Notes under the pieces: model-generated
Told to the model about the DNA's origin: nothing
What the model saw: only the letters and a program-made list of their open reading frames with translations
Database searches by the model: none
Position numbers and translations under genes: made by a program
Shown: positions 48,134 through 57,862 of the stretch, piece after piece
Numbering within the stretch: position 1 is the stretch's first letter
How the letters are laid out: every line of letters starts with the position of its first letter
NCBI GenBank assembly: GCA_039619475.1
Contig: CM077116.1
Coordinates: 273,916,758-273,980,757 of the forward strand
Direction of reading: 5' to 3'
DNA length: 64,000 nucleotides
Source: Icerya purchasi
Lineage: Eukaryota > Arthropoda > Insecta > Hemiptera > Monophlebidae

Positions 48134-48188
48134 GTCACTCTTTCCTCTATGTTCCGCTATTCTTGGGACTTGAAAAAAAAAAAAAAAA

Positions 48189-48900
48189 TTAGTCAGAGAA
48201 CATTTTACCGCTCAAGAAGGTGTTCCTTCGCTGACAAAAGTAAGAAAAAGAAACATTTAATTTGCTCAGCTTGAAAAATATCCCGAAATACATTTTAACT
48301 CTCGAAAGCAGTTTAAAAAAAAGGATGAACAAAATCGGAAGGATTTTATATATTTTTAAATTCTTCTTTTTTTGTAATAAAATTTGGTTTTCGAAAAAAA
48401 TTAACACTAAGGGAGCAATTTTCTGTTTTATGACCTCTTTAACTAGATTTTTTTTTTTCTCCCCAATCCTATTTCCACGGTTAGGCTCATATATTTATCT
48501 TATTTCATTTTATTTTATTTTTAATAGGCTCGTCAACCAAGGGGGTCATCACCTAGAAACAATTAAAAATGAAAAGGAAAAGTTACATAATAAGACGATC
48601 AGATGATCGTTAATTGTAAAGTAATAATGGATAATCAGTGTAGAAGGAAAAGACAGGGCGTAACGGGTACGATAAGAAGCTTTAGGCCAATAAAAAAAAA
48701 ACAAAAAAAAAACAAAAGAGCAAGAAGTCGAAGCTTAAACAAATGGGAGTATAGAGTCAAATGCTCCACCGAAAAAGTTGGGCACTCACAAGTGATCAGT
48801 GTCACAAGCAACCGAATCATTTGAATGGAGGGGACAAGATGAGGAAGCGGCTAATGAGAAGTAAAAGCCGCTTCTGAGATGATAGTCAGTATAAGCTGAC
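48189..48900. other. No recognisable gene
   Basis: Spacer between two LINEs, with several A- and T-runs. The segment 48880-48910 (CAGTATAAGCTGACCGAAACG) is CpG-bearing and may belong to the next element. Confidence 0.4.
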
Positions 48901-48909
48901 CGAAACGTT

Positions 48910-49828
48910 AAGCGTTGTATTTTTTACTTTTTCCCAGCTATAATCACACAGAAGGAGCCAAAGCAAACCCCGTCAAGGGGTCTTCGCCAATGGCTTGCGC
49001 CTACGAGGTGGAGGGAGTTGTTCATACGGTTCGGCTCCACGACTTCTGTTCCGTGTTGGAGGGGGAGTTGTATGGTATTTTCTTCTGCTCGAGGGAATAT
49101 CCGCAGTCATTCCCCCAAAGCCAAAATGCATTTCTAATCACAGATTCCTTACATTCGATTAGGACACTACTCCAAAGAGCAAAAACTTCACACACATTAT
49201 CTCGAGAAATAAAGCACATCGTTAACGTGTTTTCTCGGGCTGACTCACAGATAAACTTCTTGTGGGTCCCGGGTCATGCCGTGTGGCGGGAAACGAGCGT
49301 GTGAATTTAGCTATTAAGGTAGCAACATATAGCCCAATGACCGAAAGCGCCTTTCTTCCTCAGCTGGGGCCGCCCTTTTTTCAGAAACATAAGGCAGAGA
49401 CATAGGAAATTATGTGGTGGGCTCACACGTCATGACTGCAATCCATCAAGGTGAGCACTGAGCCTTGGTGGCCACTGATATCCATGTCAGAGTTTGCAGC
49501 ATTGACTAGACTCCGCATAGGGCATACAGCAATATCCCACAATTATTTTTGCTGAAAGGAACATCTCCTCCCTCTGCCTGTTCCATATGCAATTCTCCCA
49601 TTTCACCAACTGCTGAACACATTCTGGAATATTGCCTGCCTGCAGTCATCTTTAACTTACCGTCGGTTGCATTATCAAACGAACCAAAACAGGTCCAGGA
49701 TATACACTGTATTAGAACGGATAACCTAGCAAGATACTTCTAAACTTGCACTGATCTATGTGCTGTAATAATCTCGGAAATTATACACAGCATATGGGAC
49801 ATATATATGTATAAAAAAAAAAAAAAAA
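48910..49828 (+). mobile_element. LINE 3' fragment: RNase H, zinc motif and poly(A)
   Basis: Frame 48915-49304 holds an RNase H relic: KANPVKGSSPMACAYEVEG stands where TDGS..g.gaa is expected, LEGELYGIF keeps the Glu, ITDSLHSIRTLL keeps the Asp, and INFLWVPGHAV ends the frame. In the next frame NERVNLAIKVA has Asn for the last Asp. ALTRLRIGHTAISHNYF (~49500-49550) and, shifted, CSICNSPISPTAEHILEYC (49583-49638) complete the C-terminus, followed by ~17 A at about 49813-49829. This family is distinct from the 45-48 kb element. Confidence 0.82.
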
Positions 49829-49834
49829 ATTGTA

Positions 49835-50640
49835 TTTTTGAAATAAATTCATTTTATTTTCTAAACGCAGTTGTTCGTAAATTATTTACATCATGGTACA
49901 TATAAAAATTTAATGTGATCCAGGGATGAAAACGAATCAATTAAGTTTTGGATTCTTTCCCTCCACAATTTATAACCTTTAATATTTATGTTAATGTAAT
50001 TTATTTTTAATGTATAATTTAATGTTAGTTTTCCGAAATATTTCAATTCCTCCTTGACAAAATTATTAAACATACTAATTTTTTCCCATATCGGTTCATT
50101 GCAATTTTCCATTATTTCTGTACTTAATATCGTACATCCCCATTTGAAATGTGCTGTACATTATGCTGCTCATTACATCTAATACAATTATCCGTCTCCG
50201 CTATATTAAACGTTCTGAAGTAGTTTTAAAATTTCCATGTGCTGATATAAACAATTGATTATTGACGTTTGAAGCATAGTACTGAATCTCTCTGTAATTG
50301 TTGGAAAAAAACTTTTAGTTATTCCGTTATGATTTAACCAGATTTTTCCACATATTGTTCGCTAATGTTAAATTGTCTTACTGTTGAACTTTTATTCGCT
50401 ATTATAAATCTTTTCTTTTTACATATATATGATATTGTTGAATGTTTGTTCTACTTTTTAATTCACTTTTGATTGAGAAAATTGTGATATGTTTTCTTAT
50501 TTCCAAGTTTAATCGTAGTATTCCGGCTGCTACCGATGCATTTGTAGAATTTACTGTCTTGTAAACTTTAATATTAGTTTATGTATAAAAATGTAAAGTA
50601 AGTCCCATACCCTTGTAAAGTATTATGAATTGTGTAATTA
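49835..50640 (-). mobile_element. R1-like LINE 3' fragment
   Basis: Minus-strand reading in several frames: LKVYKTVNSTNASVAAGIL, LNLEIRKHI (cf. YKTV.T.al.viaG..pldl), NHNGITKSFFP, NNQLFISAHGNFKTYFRTF (cf. LTGHG.F..YLhR), NIAETDNCIRCNEQHNVQHI and KWGCTILSTEI (cf. ...C.CG....eHt...C). ENCNEPIWEKISMFNNFVKE then reads open to a stop at ~49891. The GHG-F-YL and C-C-H-C order is characteristic of the R1 clade. It abuts the poly(A) of the preceding element in head-to-head-like contact at their 3' ends. Confidence 0.62.
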
Positions 50641-50789
50641 CGCTTTTCACAATGTACAAAGCCCAACAGCACTAATGAGAGTAGGGAGGACAGTTCCTTT
50701 CTATTCGGGATCGGCCTTTTTTTTTGAGCATGTCAGCTAAGGACGTTACTCAATTCAACGGTATGATAGTATTAATAATTGTAAAGGAA

Positions 50790-51052
50790 AAATATTACAA
50801 GTGGAACATACGAAAGAAGCTAACAAAGGAATAACCAAGGGAGACGGAAAAGAAAGGATGCTGTGAGCGCTGTAGGGCGTAGGGAGGCCAAGATGCAAAT
50901 GACCGGAATACAGTATCGCGCGTTCTGAAGAAATGGAAGGACATTCAAGTAAAATGTGGTTCGCATCACAAACGAAGTTTGCTTCTGACGGATCAAATGG
51001 ACAAAGAGGAGACTGAGTAATGGAAAAACGAAAGAGCGAAGCAGGAAGTTAC
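50790..51052 (-). mobile_element. LINE C-terminal fragment
   Basis: Minus strand: CPFDPSEANFVCDANHILL then ECPSISSERAILYSG (about 51005-50900), the C-x-x-C...H-x-L-x-x-C-P terminus of jockey/I-like polyproteins, with a frameshift just upstream (FALSFFHYSVSS). It joins directly to the tRNA-headed repeat at 51053-51170, so it could also be the LINE-derived part of a composite SINE. Confidence 0.55.
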
Positions 51053-51170
51053 ACCAATATTCAATTTCAGATTAGGTATATACTTGGGAGCGGCTTGGAT
51101 CCGGAACGAGACAAGTCTCGAACTCACGTGACCTCTGGTTAAGTGCCTTAACCACTAGGGGCTACTCGCT
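51053..51170 (-). mobile_element. SINE copy 3, with tRNA-like head
   Basis: On the minus strand TAGCCCCTAGTGGTTAAGG (51165-51147) fits a pol III A box and GAGTTCGAGACTT (about 51127-51115) fits a B box, ~20 nt apart from their inner edges. After this TCTCGTTCCGGATCCAAG and CTAATCTGAAATTGAATATTGG match SINE copy 1 at 22578. The head is not a functional tRNA (the spacing and arms are wrong). Confidence 0.62.
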
Positions 51171-52810
51171 AAAAATTTTTGAAATTTATTAAACTTCGGC
51201 ATTTCCTTGTAAATTATACTACCATATAACAGATTTGGTAATAACACTGTTTAGTGTTGCAGGCTCATCGTTATAAAAATCCCCCATGCACGGCGTATTT
51301 TATATATTATGATCAATAATGAGAATAGTTGAATTTAGAAAACAACGACTAATCATTAGAACTGATTTTTGTTACTAAGCTTCCTGATATCAGTGCGAGA
51401 ATTCAACGTTGTTAGAATTAATTCTGTTTGGGCCTTAGTCGTCGCATTCTAATTAAAACCGTTATAATTTTAAAAATAATTGTTTACTATTTTCGACAAA
51501 AGATAAAAATATTATTAGTGGATTTTTAATAATCCCTGAGGAGTCGCAATTCGCGAGACTGTAGCAGGAAACCAGCTCGTAAAAAAAAAAAAACAAAAAA
51601 CAAATTACAATTGCAATTTTTGTTAATACAAAATCGGCCTTTTCTATAACAACGTAAATTTATTAAGAATTTCGCAGAATAATAATAATGATACAATCGA
51701 TTTAGCACCGAAAAGTTACAAAATTAGATGAAAAAAGTGCCGATCGCAAAACCATGACAGATTAAAATAATTCAAAATTTCTTAAAATAAGTAACAAAAA
51801 AACGTTTTTAGATTAAGGCTAACTTCAACCTTGTGTGGCCATAGTGTTGGCTGTAAATTCTGCTCGTTTCCTTTTAACAGAATGGTAGGTGCTGTTTTCG
51901 CAGTCGTCACCACAAATATGATTAATGTTTCATAATTAAGAACTATAAACTTTGCTTTATAGTGATGGAGAAAGTCATTGAACTTTCGGATAATTGTTTA
52001 TGGACGCTAAGCGCTGTGTTTTATATAACTGTTGTGCTTGTCTAACTGCTTTTTAAACATACCGTGTTTCTTCTCCCTTAATTATTTGTAGCCAGATTCC
52101 TTTGTCCGTTTGTACTGTGGGCTCTGTAATTACAGATGTGGTCACGGTATGGGACACAGCTAACTCCTTTTGCTCTTACCTTCGACAATGTCATTCCTTT
52201 TCTTTCCACGATGCATACATTTGGCATTTTTCGACGTTGATTGTTGTTGTTTCTCCATCCTTGATATAGCATTCCTTGTCAGATTCCATTCGTTGTTACT
52301 CCTAATTGCTGTTATGTACAGGTGTTGATGGGTAATCGTCCGTTGCTGACAAGCCCAGGGAAAACCCCAAACAAGAAAAAAAAAAAAAAGCAGAGACGCA
52401 ACAAAATAGGTAAATAGTTAAGAATCATCGCCTTCCGACAAGTAACTATGGGACAATCGTGTGTGATGCGGGCGGTTAAACACACAATAGTCTATTCAGA
52501 AGATCCCATAGCTAGTTGATTCAATAGACTTCTTAATCGTGCAGAGAAAGTTCCTTTCAGCAAGCCATAGATTTTTGGGCCACTTCTTAGAAATTGTTGG
52601 AATTATGGTAGGGCTGAATAAAAGTTAGAAGTAATTATTAATATTTTTCGCACCGAGCAGAATTAGAAAAAGTAAAAAATTAGTGAAACAGCGTTTAAAA
52701 TAGTTTGGCACGACAAAGAAAATAAATTTAAAAATGAAGTGTTCTTACAGAAGGGCACATGTTAAAAGCTTTTCTTCGCATTTTTGAATTCTATTTTGAT
52801 AACCGCATCT
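51171..52810. other. No recognisable gene
   Basis: AT-rich, CpG-bearing DNA like the rest of the left part, with A-runs at about 51581-51599 and 52375-52390. Short frames (51526-51708 minus, 52078-52272 minus) are unassigned. Confidence 0.4.
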
Positions 52811-52814
52811 ACAT

Positions 52815-52866
52815 TGTTGCATGGTTAGTGGAAGGTATTTTGTTCGTACTCGATTCGAATCCATAT
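52815..52866 (+). mobile_element. Possible tRNA-like SINE head
   Basis: TTGCATGGTTAGTGGAAGG resembles an A box and CGATTCGAATCC a B box, separated by ~20 nt. No acceptor or anticodon stem can be drawn, so this would be a degraded SINE promoter of another family, or chance. Confidence 0.3.
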
Positions 52867-53157
52867 TAAACGGTGGGATCAGGTTCCGTCATCCCTAATA
52901 TGCACCTATGGTTAAATGATTAACAACTGGAAACGACTGCAGATCCGAATTTAACAGAATCTGCAGTACCTTTTAATTCAAATTTAAGTGTTTACCATTT
53001 TAATTGCTAAATAATCGGATCTCTACTTATAAGCCATTTCAGATAGTTGCTCGCGATTATCACTATTAATGTTTATATGTGTTGAAAGTAATACGTTTAA
53101 ACATCGACGCGATTATAGTATTTAGAAATATCTTTAGTAGGATAAAAATGGTGGTTC

Positions 53158-53198
53158 TGGGCCAGTGGGTGGGTGGTGGGTGGGGGAAGGGAGGGGGA
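53158..53198 (+). repeat. G-run tract with quadruplex potential
   Basis: GGG runs separated by one to three bases recur at least six times (…GTGGGTGGGTGGTGGGTGG… then GGGAAGGGAGGGGG). This satisfies the G3+N1-7 rule. It stands at the exact start of the compositionally different right-hand region. Confidence 0.75.
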
Positions 53199-53790
53199 CG
53201 CCACACCCTAACTACCCCTATTCAAGCCCAAGGGACACCCAACTACCCCTATTTCCAGGCAAAATTTAACCCAAATGCCTTTAAAATCAGTGAAAACAAA
53301 CCCAACTACCCTGCAAATGCCAAAAAGTCACCAAACTACCCCTATTCTAGCCCAAAGGCCACCCAACTACCCACTACACCCACCACACCCTCAAAAACTA
53401 CCCCTTCATCTAAGTTAATCTGGACCTCTAAAAACAACCCAACTACCCTCTTCTTAGTATTCCGACCCTATTTTAAACCCCCTCACCCTTAAAAACTACC
53501 CCTTCATCTATTTTAATCCAGAGCCCTAAATTAACTCATCTACCTTTTCTAGGATAATCAACCCCACTGTTTTTGACCCCTCCTTGCCAAAACTACCCAT
53601 AATTCTCTTGGAACAGTTTAATATCTAATCCACCCCTCATCCTATAGTCTATCATTACCATTGTAACCCAACCACTACCCATCACCCCACAGTTCATCAT
53701 TGGTTATATAACACAACCCATACTATAACCTAACCACCATCCACCACCCTCACATACCCACTAAGCACTATCCTCTACACCCCATAGCCT
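53199..53790. repeat. C-rich degenerate repeat
   Basis: Imperfect units containing (C)CAACTACCC(C)TATTC, AGCCCAA and AAAACTACCCCTTCATCTA recur at least eight times to about 53510. The C-rich, G-poor strand bias continues to ~53790. Through it runs an open frame (53079-53492) with repeated Asn-Tyr-Pro that is a repeat by-product. Confidence 0.75.
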
Positions 53791-53994
53791 GCTCGACCAT
53801 AGCACAAAATGTGATGAATATTAGTGTTACAGATAGTACCAATACATACACAGCATCACACATATATACTAAAATTGACTGTTACAGTCCATTTAATTAT
53901 CCTTTCCATAATGACACATCTAATTCCCCAATGTGTTTCTCCAGATTTTCCATTGATGCTTTTATAGAACGTTTTAGTTTGATTGTGTCCAAAA

Positions 53995-54182
53995 CATTGA
54001 ACAGACGTCTGCCCAGCATTGTCACATAGCTACCCTATGTAGGAAGAATATCTTAGGGGCCTTAGTAACCACCCCTTTTAAGCTGATCAGGGCAAGGCTC
54101 TTCTGCAACCATTTACTAATCACCACTTCATGGGCCATCACCTCAGCTTCAGTCGCTATTGCACTGACATGTAGTAAACGTT
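53995..54182 (-). pseudogene. Unrecognised coding repeat, copy 1 (partial)
   Basis: It matches the first third of copies 2 and 3: on the minus strand the context VTEAEA, then a cassette ending with a Gly-Arg-(Arg/His)-Leu equivalent (GACGTCTGCCCAGCATTGTC on the plus strand). It is the most truncated copy. Function unknown. Confidence 0.5.
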
Positions 54183-54198
54183 TTTGCTTATTTTTAAC

Positions 54199-54320
54199 TA
54201 ATTATGGCCAATTTACCGCTATTTCTCACCATTTTCTTACATTTTAGCATTTTTACACTATTTTTGCCAACATTTGCTATTTCTCACTATTTTCCTATGT
54301 TTTTAGCACCTTTCACACAA
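54199..54320. repeat. 58-59-bp motif repeat (several sites)
   Basis: CTATTTCTCACCATTTTCTTA(C/T) plus a TTTTAGCA...TTT stretch repeats with a 58-bp period at 54219 and 54277, and a 59-bp period at 57376 and 57435. Similar diverged units are at 55620-55790, 59550-59680 and 59930-60130. They flank the coding-repeat copies and appear to be part of the same duplicated module. Confidence 0.65.
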
Positions 54321-54334
54321 CTACACTGATCTAC

Positions 54335-54858
54335 ATCCTTGATGACCTTCTCTAGGTTTCCTTTCAGCCCCTCCACCTCCACCAATCACATCTCCAGCTT
54401 AGAGAACACCACTGCTGTAGAATGTTTTATGTATTCCACTACAGTCTGCAGTTGCCTATGGGCTGTATCAACCGAGTCGGTCATATCTTTGAGTGCCTGA
54501 TCTAGCACATCAAACCCAGCTAGGTTTTATCTTTGGTCATCCAATGCTGGAGAATCCACTTGGCAGCTTCCACATGATAATCGCACTGATGCTTGATAAG
54601 AGCATCCTGCAGAGCGATCACATCTAAGACATCAACTAGATGTCTGCCCAGCATGGTCACATAGCTACCCTATACAGGGAGAATATCTTTAAATGCCTTG
54701 ACAACCACCCATTTTAAGCTGGTGCAGGCAAGGGCTCCGCGCGACCATTTTCCAATCACCACTTCATCATCCACTGCCTCAGCTTCCGTCACTACTGCAC
54801 TGGCATATAGTAAACATTTTTTCCCCCCACAGTATTTGTAATTAATGTTGGAGTCCAA
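54335..54858 (-). pseudogene. Unrecognised coding repeat, copy 2
   Basis: Minus-strand reading: SAVVTEAEAVDDEVVIGKW, a stop, then SYVTMLGRHLVDVLDVIA and LQDALIKHQCDYHVEAAKW. In a shifted frame LDALDQALKDMTDSVDTAHR, QLQTVVEYIKHSTAVVFSKL and VEGLKGNLEKVIK follow. The alternating hydrophobic and charged pattern suggests a helical, coiled-coil protein. Alignment-free inspection reminded me weakly of BAR-type helices, but no diagnostic motif supports a name. Two stops and a shift make it non-functional. Confidence 0.55.
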
Positions 54859-54859
54859 G

Positions 54860-55440
54860 TCATATGATTAGAAGGATGATAGTAATGATAGTAACAATGG
54901 TGGTGGTGATAGTGATGTTAATGGCAACAATGATGACAATAATGCTAGTAATGATGATAACAATGCTGGCAATTATAATGAGGGTGATGATAGTAATAAC
55001 AATGCCAGTGATGCTAGTGCTGATGACAACAACATTGACAATGATAGCACTGCTGATGACAATAACACTGACAATGATGCTTATGATAATGACAACACTA
55101 ATGATGGTGATGATAATAGCAAGGCTAGTGGCGTGGGATGTTAGAAGGCTGTAGGAGTGGCAGTGGTGTCTTTGACAGCATGCATTATTGTATATAGTAT
55201 CAATCAGCATCTTTGTGATAAGAGTGTATACAGCAGTGTGTATTAGTGTATATGATGTCTTTGTGATGATGCTGGCAATGCTGGTGATGATGGTGGTAGT
55301 AAAAATGTCAGTGATGCTTATGACAGCAACATTGACTATGATGATGGTGATGGCAGCAGTGTACATTAGTGTATATAGTGTCTGTGTTATGGTTAGTGGT
55401 GATGGTATAAACAGTAGTATGTATTAGTATATATAGTGTC
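54860..55440. repeat. GAT/AAC-rich degenerate minisatellite
   Basis: Irregular units of ATGATGATAACAATGCTGG type with trinucleotide phasing. Open frames on both strands (54864-55154 plus; 54860-55366 minus; 55188-55427 plus) are long only because the repeat has few stop triplets; their products are low-complexity Met/Val/Ile/Thr strings. Part lies inside the inverted-repeat left arm. Confidence 0.8.
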
Positions 55441-57042
55441 TTTGTGATAGTGTTGGTGCTGCTTATGTTGTCAGAGGGGGTGTAGGGGGTTGCTGGGGCA
55501 CAGCAAGAATGTTAGGCGATGGTATACAGTTGGAATTTCCCAAATAACAAATTGTTTAGTGCACCCACATCCTGCACAGATGGAAGCAATGTACATGTTG
55601 GTTTGCTAGCAATTGGTCACTAACTACTAGTCAATTTCTCATTATATCTCATCAGTTTCTTGTGTATTAGCGCTTATTACACTATTTTTCACTAATTTGT
55701 GCTATTTCGCATCATTTCTTATGTTTGAACACCTCTTACACATTTTGTTTGATATATTCACCATTTTCTCATATTGTAACACCTTTTACAGGGCTCCCTC
55801 AATTTTTACCATCTTTCATCAATAATTCTATTAATTTGACCCTCCAAATCATCGTTCTACCTTATAAGCTAATTTTTACTATACCCCTTGTGCTAATCCT
55901 TTAAGTTCCTCAATGTTGTATATTTTTGCTATAGTATCTGCATAAACATTTTTTTGTCTTATGTAATTGTATAAATCCAATTAGGGCCTGCATTAGTTCA
56001 AGTATATCTCCACTCTGAAATGTGTTGGCGCATCTTTTTGCCTTAAAGACGAATCTATAACATGTTTGTCTGCTATTAATTGCTGTATTGATGCTACATT
56101 TGATTGCCTAGTCAATGTAATACTTTCCTAACCAGTTCCTTCTGTTTATGCTTGTGTACACTTATGCGTTACTATTGACTGTCTACTATTAAACTTTTCC
56201 AACCCCATACCAAATCTGCTGTTTTTTGCATTTGCCCGCTTCAGGGATGTGCTCTGCTATGTCTATAACTAATCTATGCTAATATAACTTACTAACCTGT
56301 GCTACACAGATTTTGGGTGTTTGTGTATATGTATGGGTATACACTTTTGCATGCGCACATGTGCATGTGCCTGCACATGAGTATGTGTATGCGTGTAACT
56401 ATGTGTGGGTGGGCATGCATGTGTTAATTACATTGTTATCACTATAAAAATTGTAAAATGTACTTGTCAGTGCAATAATCAAAATTGACCTTGGTACATC
56501 CTATCAGGCACACCACCACAGCTAAAATATGCATTAGTGTTAGAGTTAACCTAGGATGTGAGCAGTGGATAAATAGATGTGCCAGAAATGTCCACTAGAT
56601 ATACGGTTTTTCTTATTAAATTTTAAGAAGATGTATTTTTTTCTATAAGTTGGGAATAGTAGTAGTCTTTTGAATAGTACACAAGACGGCTGAGTGTTGG
56701 TTATAATGAAAAATTTCAATATCAGTAACCTTTTTGCAGATTTTTTTTTTCTTCCAACTCTGCAAGAACCATTTTGTAATTTAGCGTCTAACTCTTTATG
56801 GTTTCGATCTTCTTCTGTGATAACCTTCTCTATTTTTTCCTTTCAGACCCTAGGCTTCTGCTAGGCGCATCTCCAGCATAGTGATCACAGCGGCTGTAGT
56901 ATGTTTCCAGGGCGTCCATGGCAGTCTTCATGTGAATATGGGGTTTATTGACTGAATCGATCACATATTTAAGCGCCTGATCTAGTGCATCAAGCCAGGT
57001 TTTGTTTTCAACTACCCGTTCCTCGAGGTCCCCCGTTTGATA
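55098..57042 (+). repeat. Large inverted repeat, left arm
   Basis: This arm is the reverse complement of 62056-64000. At every checkpoint I compared (55098, 55188, 55427, ~56350, 57042) paired coordinates sum to 119,098, so there is no net insertion or deletion over 1945 bp. One mismatch is visible, 57018 against 62080. The inner end is sharp: 57043 no longer pairs with 62055. The outer end is beyond the window on the right side. Contents: half of the GAT minisatellite, motif repeats, a long unique stretch (55880-56730) and most of coding-repeat copy 3. Confidence 0.95.
55560..55880 (+). repeat. Direct duplication A, first copy
   Basis: It aligns with 59895-60195 in the same orientation (GATGGAA.CAATGTACATGTTGGTTTGCTAGCAA context, TTCTTATGTTTGAACACCT, TTCATCAATAATT, TATAAGC) at what looks like ~80% identity by eye. 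Confidence 0.7.
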
Positions 57043-57300
57043 TCTCGAATATGGCTATTGCGATAATGTTTGGTAAGAGCATCCTTTGGATCGATCACGT
57101 TCGAGACATTTACTAGACGCTTGCCCAGTACACTTATGTAGCTAGTCTGTATATTGATGTTATCTTTAAGCATCTCCTTAACTGGTCCTTTTAAGCTAGC
57201 AAGAGTAAGGGACACCTGCATCCGCTTGCCAGTCACCATATCGTTGTCCATTGCCTCAGCTTCAGTCACCACTGCACCAACATGCAGTAAATGTTTTCTT
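56730..57300 (-). pseudogene. Unrecognised coding repeat, copy 3
   Basis: The best preserved copy. The minus frame 57272-57012 reads VTEAEAMDNDMVTGKRMQVS, LKGPVKEMLKDN, SYISVLGKRLVNVSNVIDPK and DALTKHYRNS. One base later the other frame continues GDLEERVVENKTWLDALDQA, LKYVIDSVNKPHIHMKTAMD and ALETYYSRCDHYAGDAP. Substitutions relative to copy 2 are mostly conservative, which implies the family was once under protein-level selection. The inverted-repeat breakpoint (57042) falls inside it. Confidence 0.58.
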
Positions 57301-57504
57301 CCTTTACCATTTTCTTACACTTCAACACTATTACACCATTTTCCTCATTTTTAACTAATTATAGCCAGTTTTCCACTATTTCTCACTATCTTCTTACATT
57401 TTAGCACTTTTTATGACGTTTTCATCAATTTTTGCTATTTCTCACCATTTTCCTATGTTTTTAGTGCTTTTCATAAAATTTTCCACATTTTTTTACCATC
57501 TGTG

Positions 57505-57862
57505 TTAGTTTTTTCCTTCCAATTCTTTACTACGTCCATCTTCGTCCACAATAACCTTCTACAGGTTTCCTTTCAGCCTCTCCACATCTACTAGCCTCAT
57601 CTACAGCTTAGCAATCGTTGCGGCTGTAGAACGTTTTAGGCCTTCCATGGTGGTCTCCAGTTGTCTATAGGGGTTTCCTGGTTGAATCGGGCATAGCTTT
57701 GAGCGCCAGGTCTAGCCGATAGAGCCAGGTTTTGTCTTCAGTCGCCCAACTGCTCGAGGTACCATTTCATATCGTCAGTGTGACTATCATGTTGCCATTT
57801 AGTAAGAGCGTCCTGAGGAAAGATCATATCTGAGACATTTACTAGACGTTTGCAGAAAGAAC
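57505..57862 (-). pseudogene. Unrecognised coding repeat, copy 4 (3' part)
   Basis: Same orientation as copies 1-3 and ~210 bp beyond copy 3. The minus strand carries the LEKVI.ED..SKELE-like end, the LDAL/ALK block and the start of the DAL.KH block, with several stops. The upstream third is missing: it ends at AGACGTTTGCAGAAAG (~57860), where the sequence becomes unrelated. Confidence 0.5.

Larger units (their letters stand above)
45260..48188 (+). mobile_element. I-like LINE with RNase H, 5'-truncated, poly(A) tail
   Basis: Order: pre-RT linker (WCNQDLR, RSSPTLSNYLSHKRANARARFILKSAK, about 45355-45495), RT, post-RT, RNase H, Cys/His motif (CICDPDHIMFSC), stop near 48132, poly(A) at about 48172-48188. 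The coding strand is strikingly pyrimidine-rich (Ser/Phe/Leu-rich protein). The endonuclease and ORF1 are absent. At least five frame breaks occur between 45460 and 47820. Confidence 0.9.

Noticed and set aside
51105..51170. Possible tRNA gene on the minus strand.
   Set aside because: A- and B-box-like sequences are present but the arms do not fold into a cloverleaf, and the body matches a dispersed repeat, so it is a SINE head.
53199..53790. CCCTAAC/CTACCCC units suggesting an interstitial telomere.
   Set aside because: No regular TTAGG or TTAGGG array; units are longer, irregular and mixed with other C-rich sequence.
54860..55427. Frames of 79-168 codons rich in Met, Thr, Val and Ile on both strands.
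   Set aside because: Products of the GAT/AAC-rich minisatellite; the same frame reappears inverted only because of the large inverted repeat (63671-63910).
54335..57862. Assignment of the repeated coding sequence to a sorting-nexin/BAR-type protein.
   Set aside because: Only a general helical pattern was seen, with no diagnostic motif, so the family is left unnamed.
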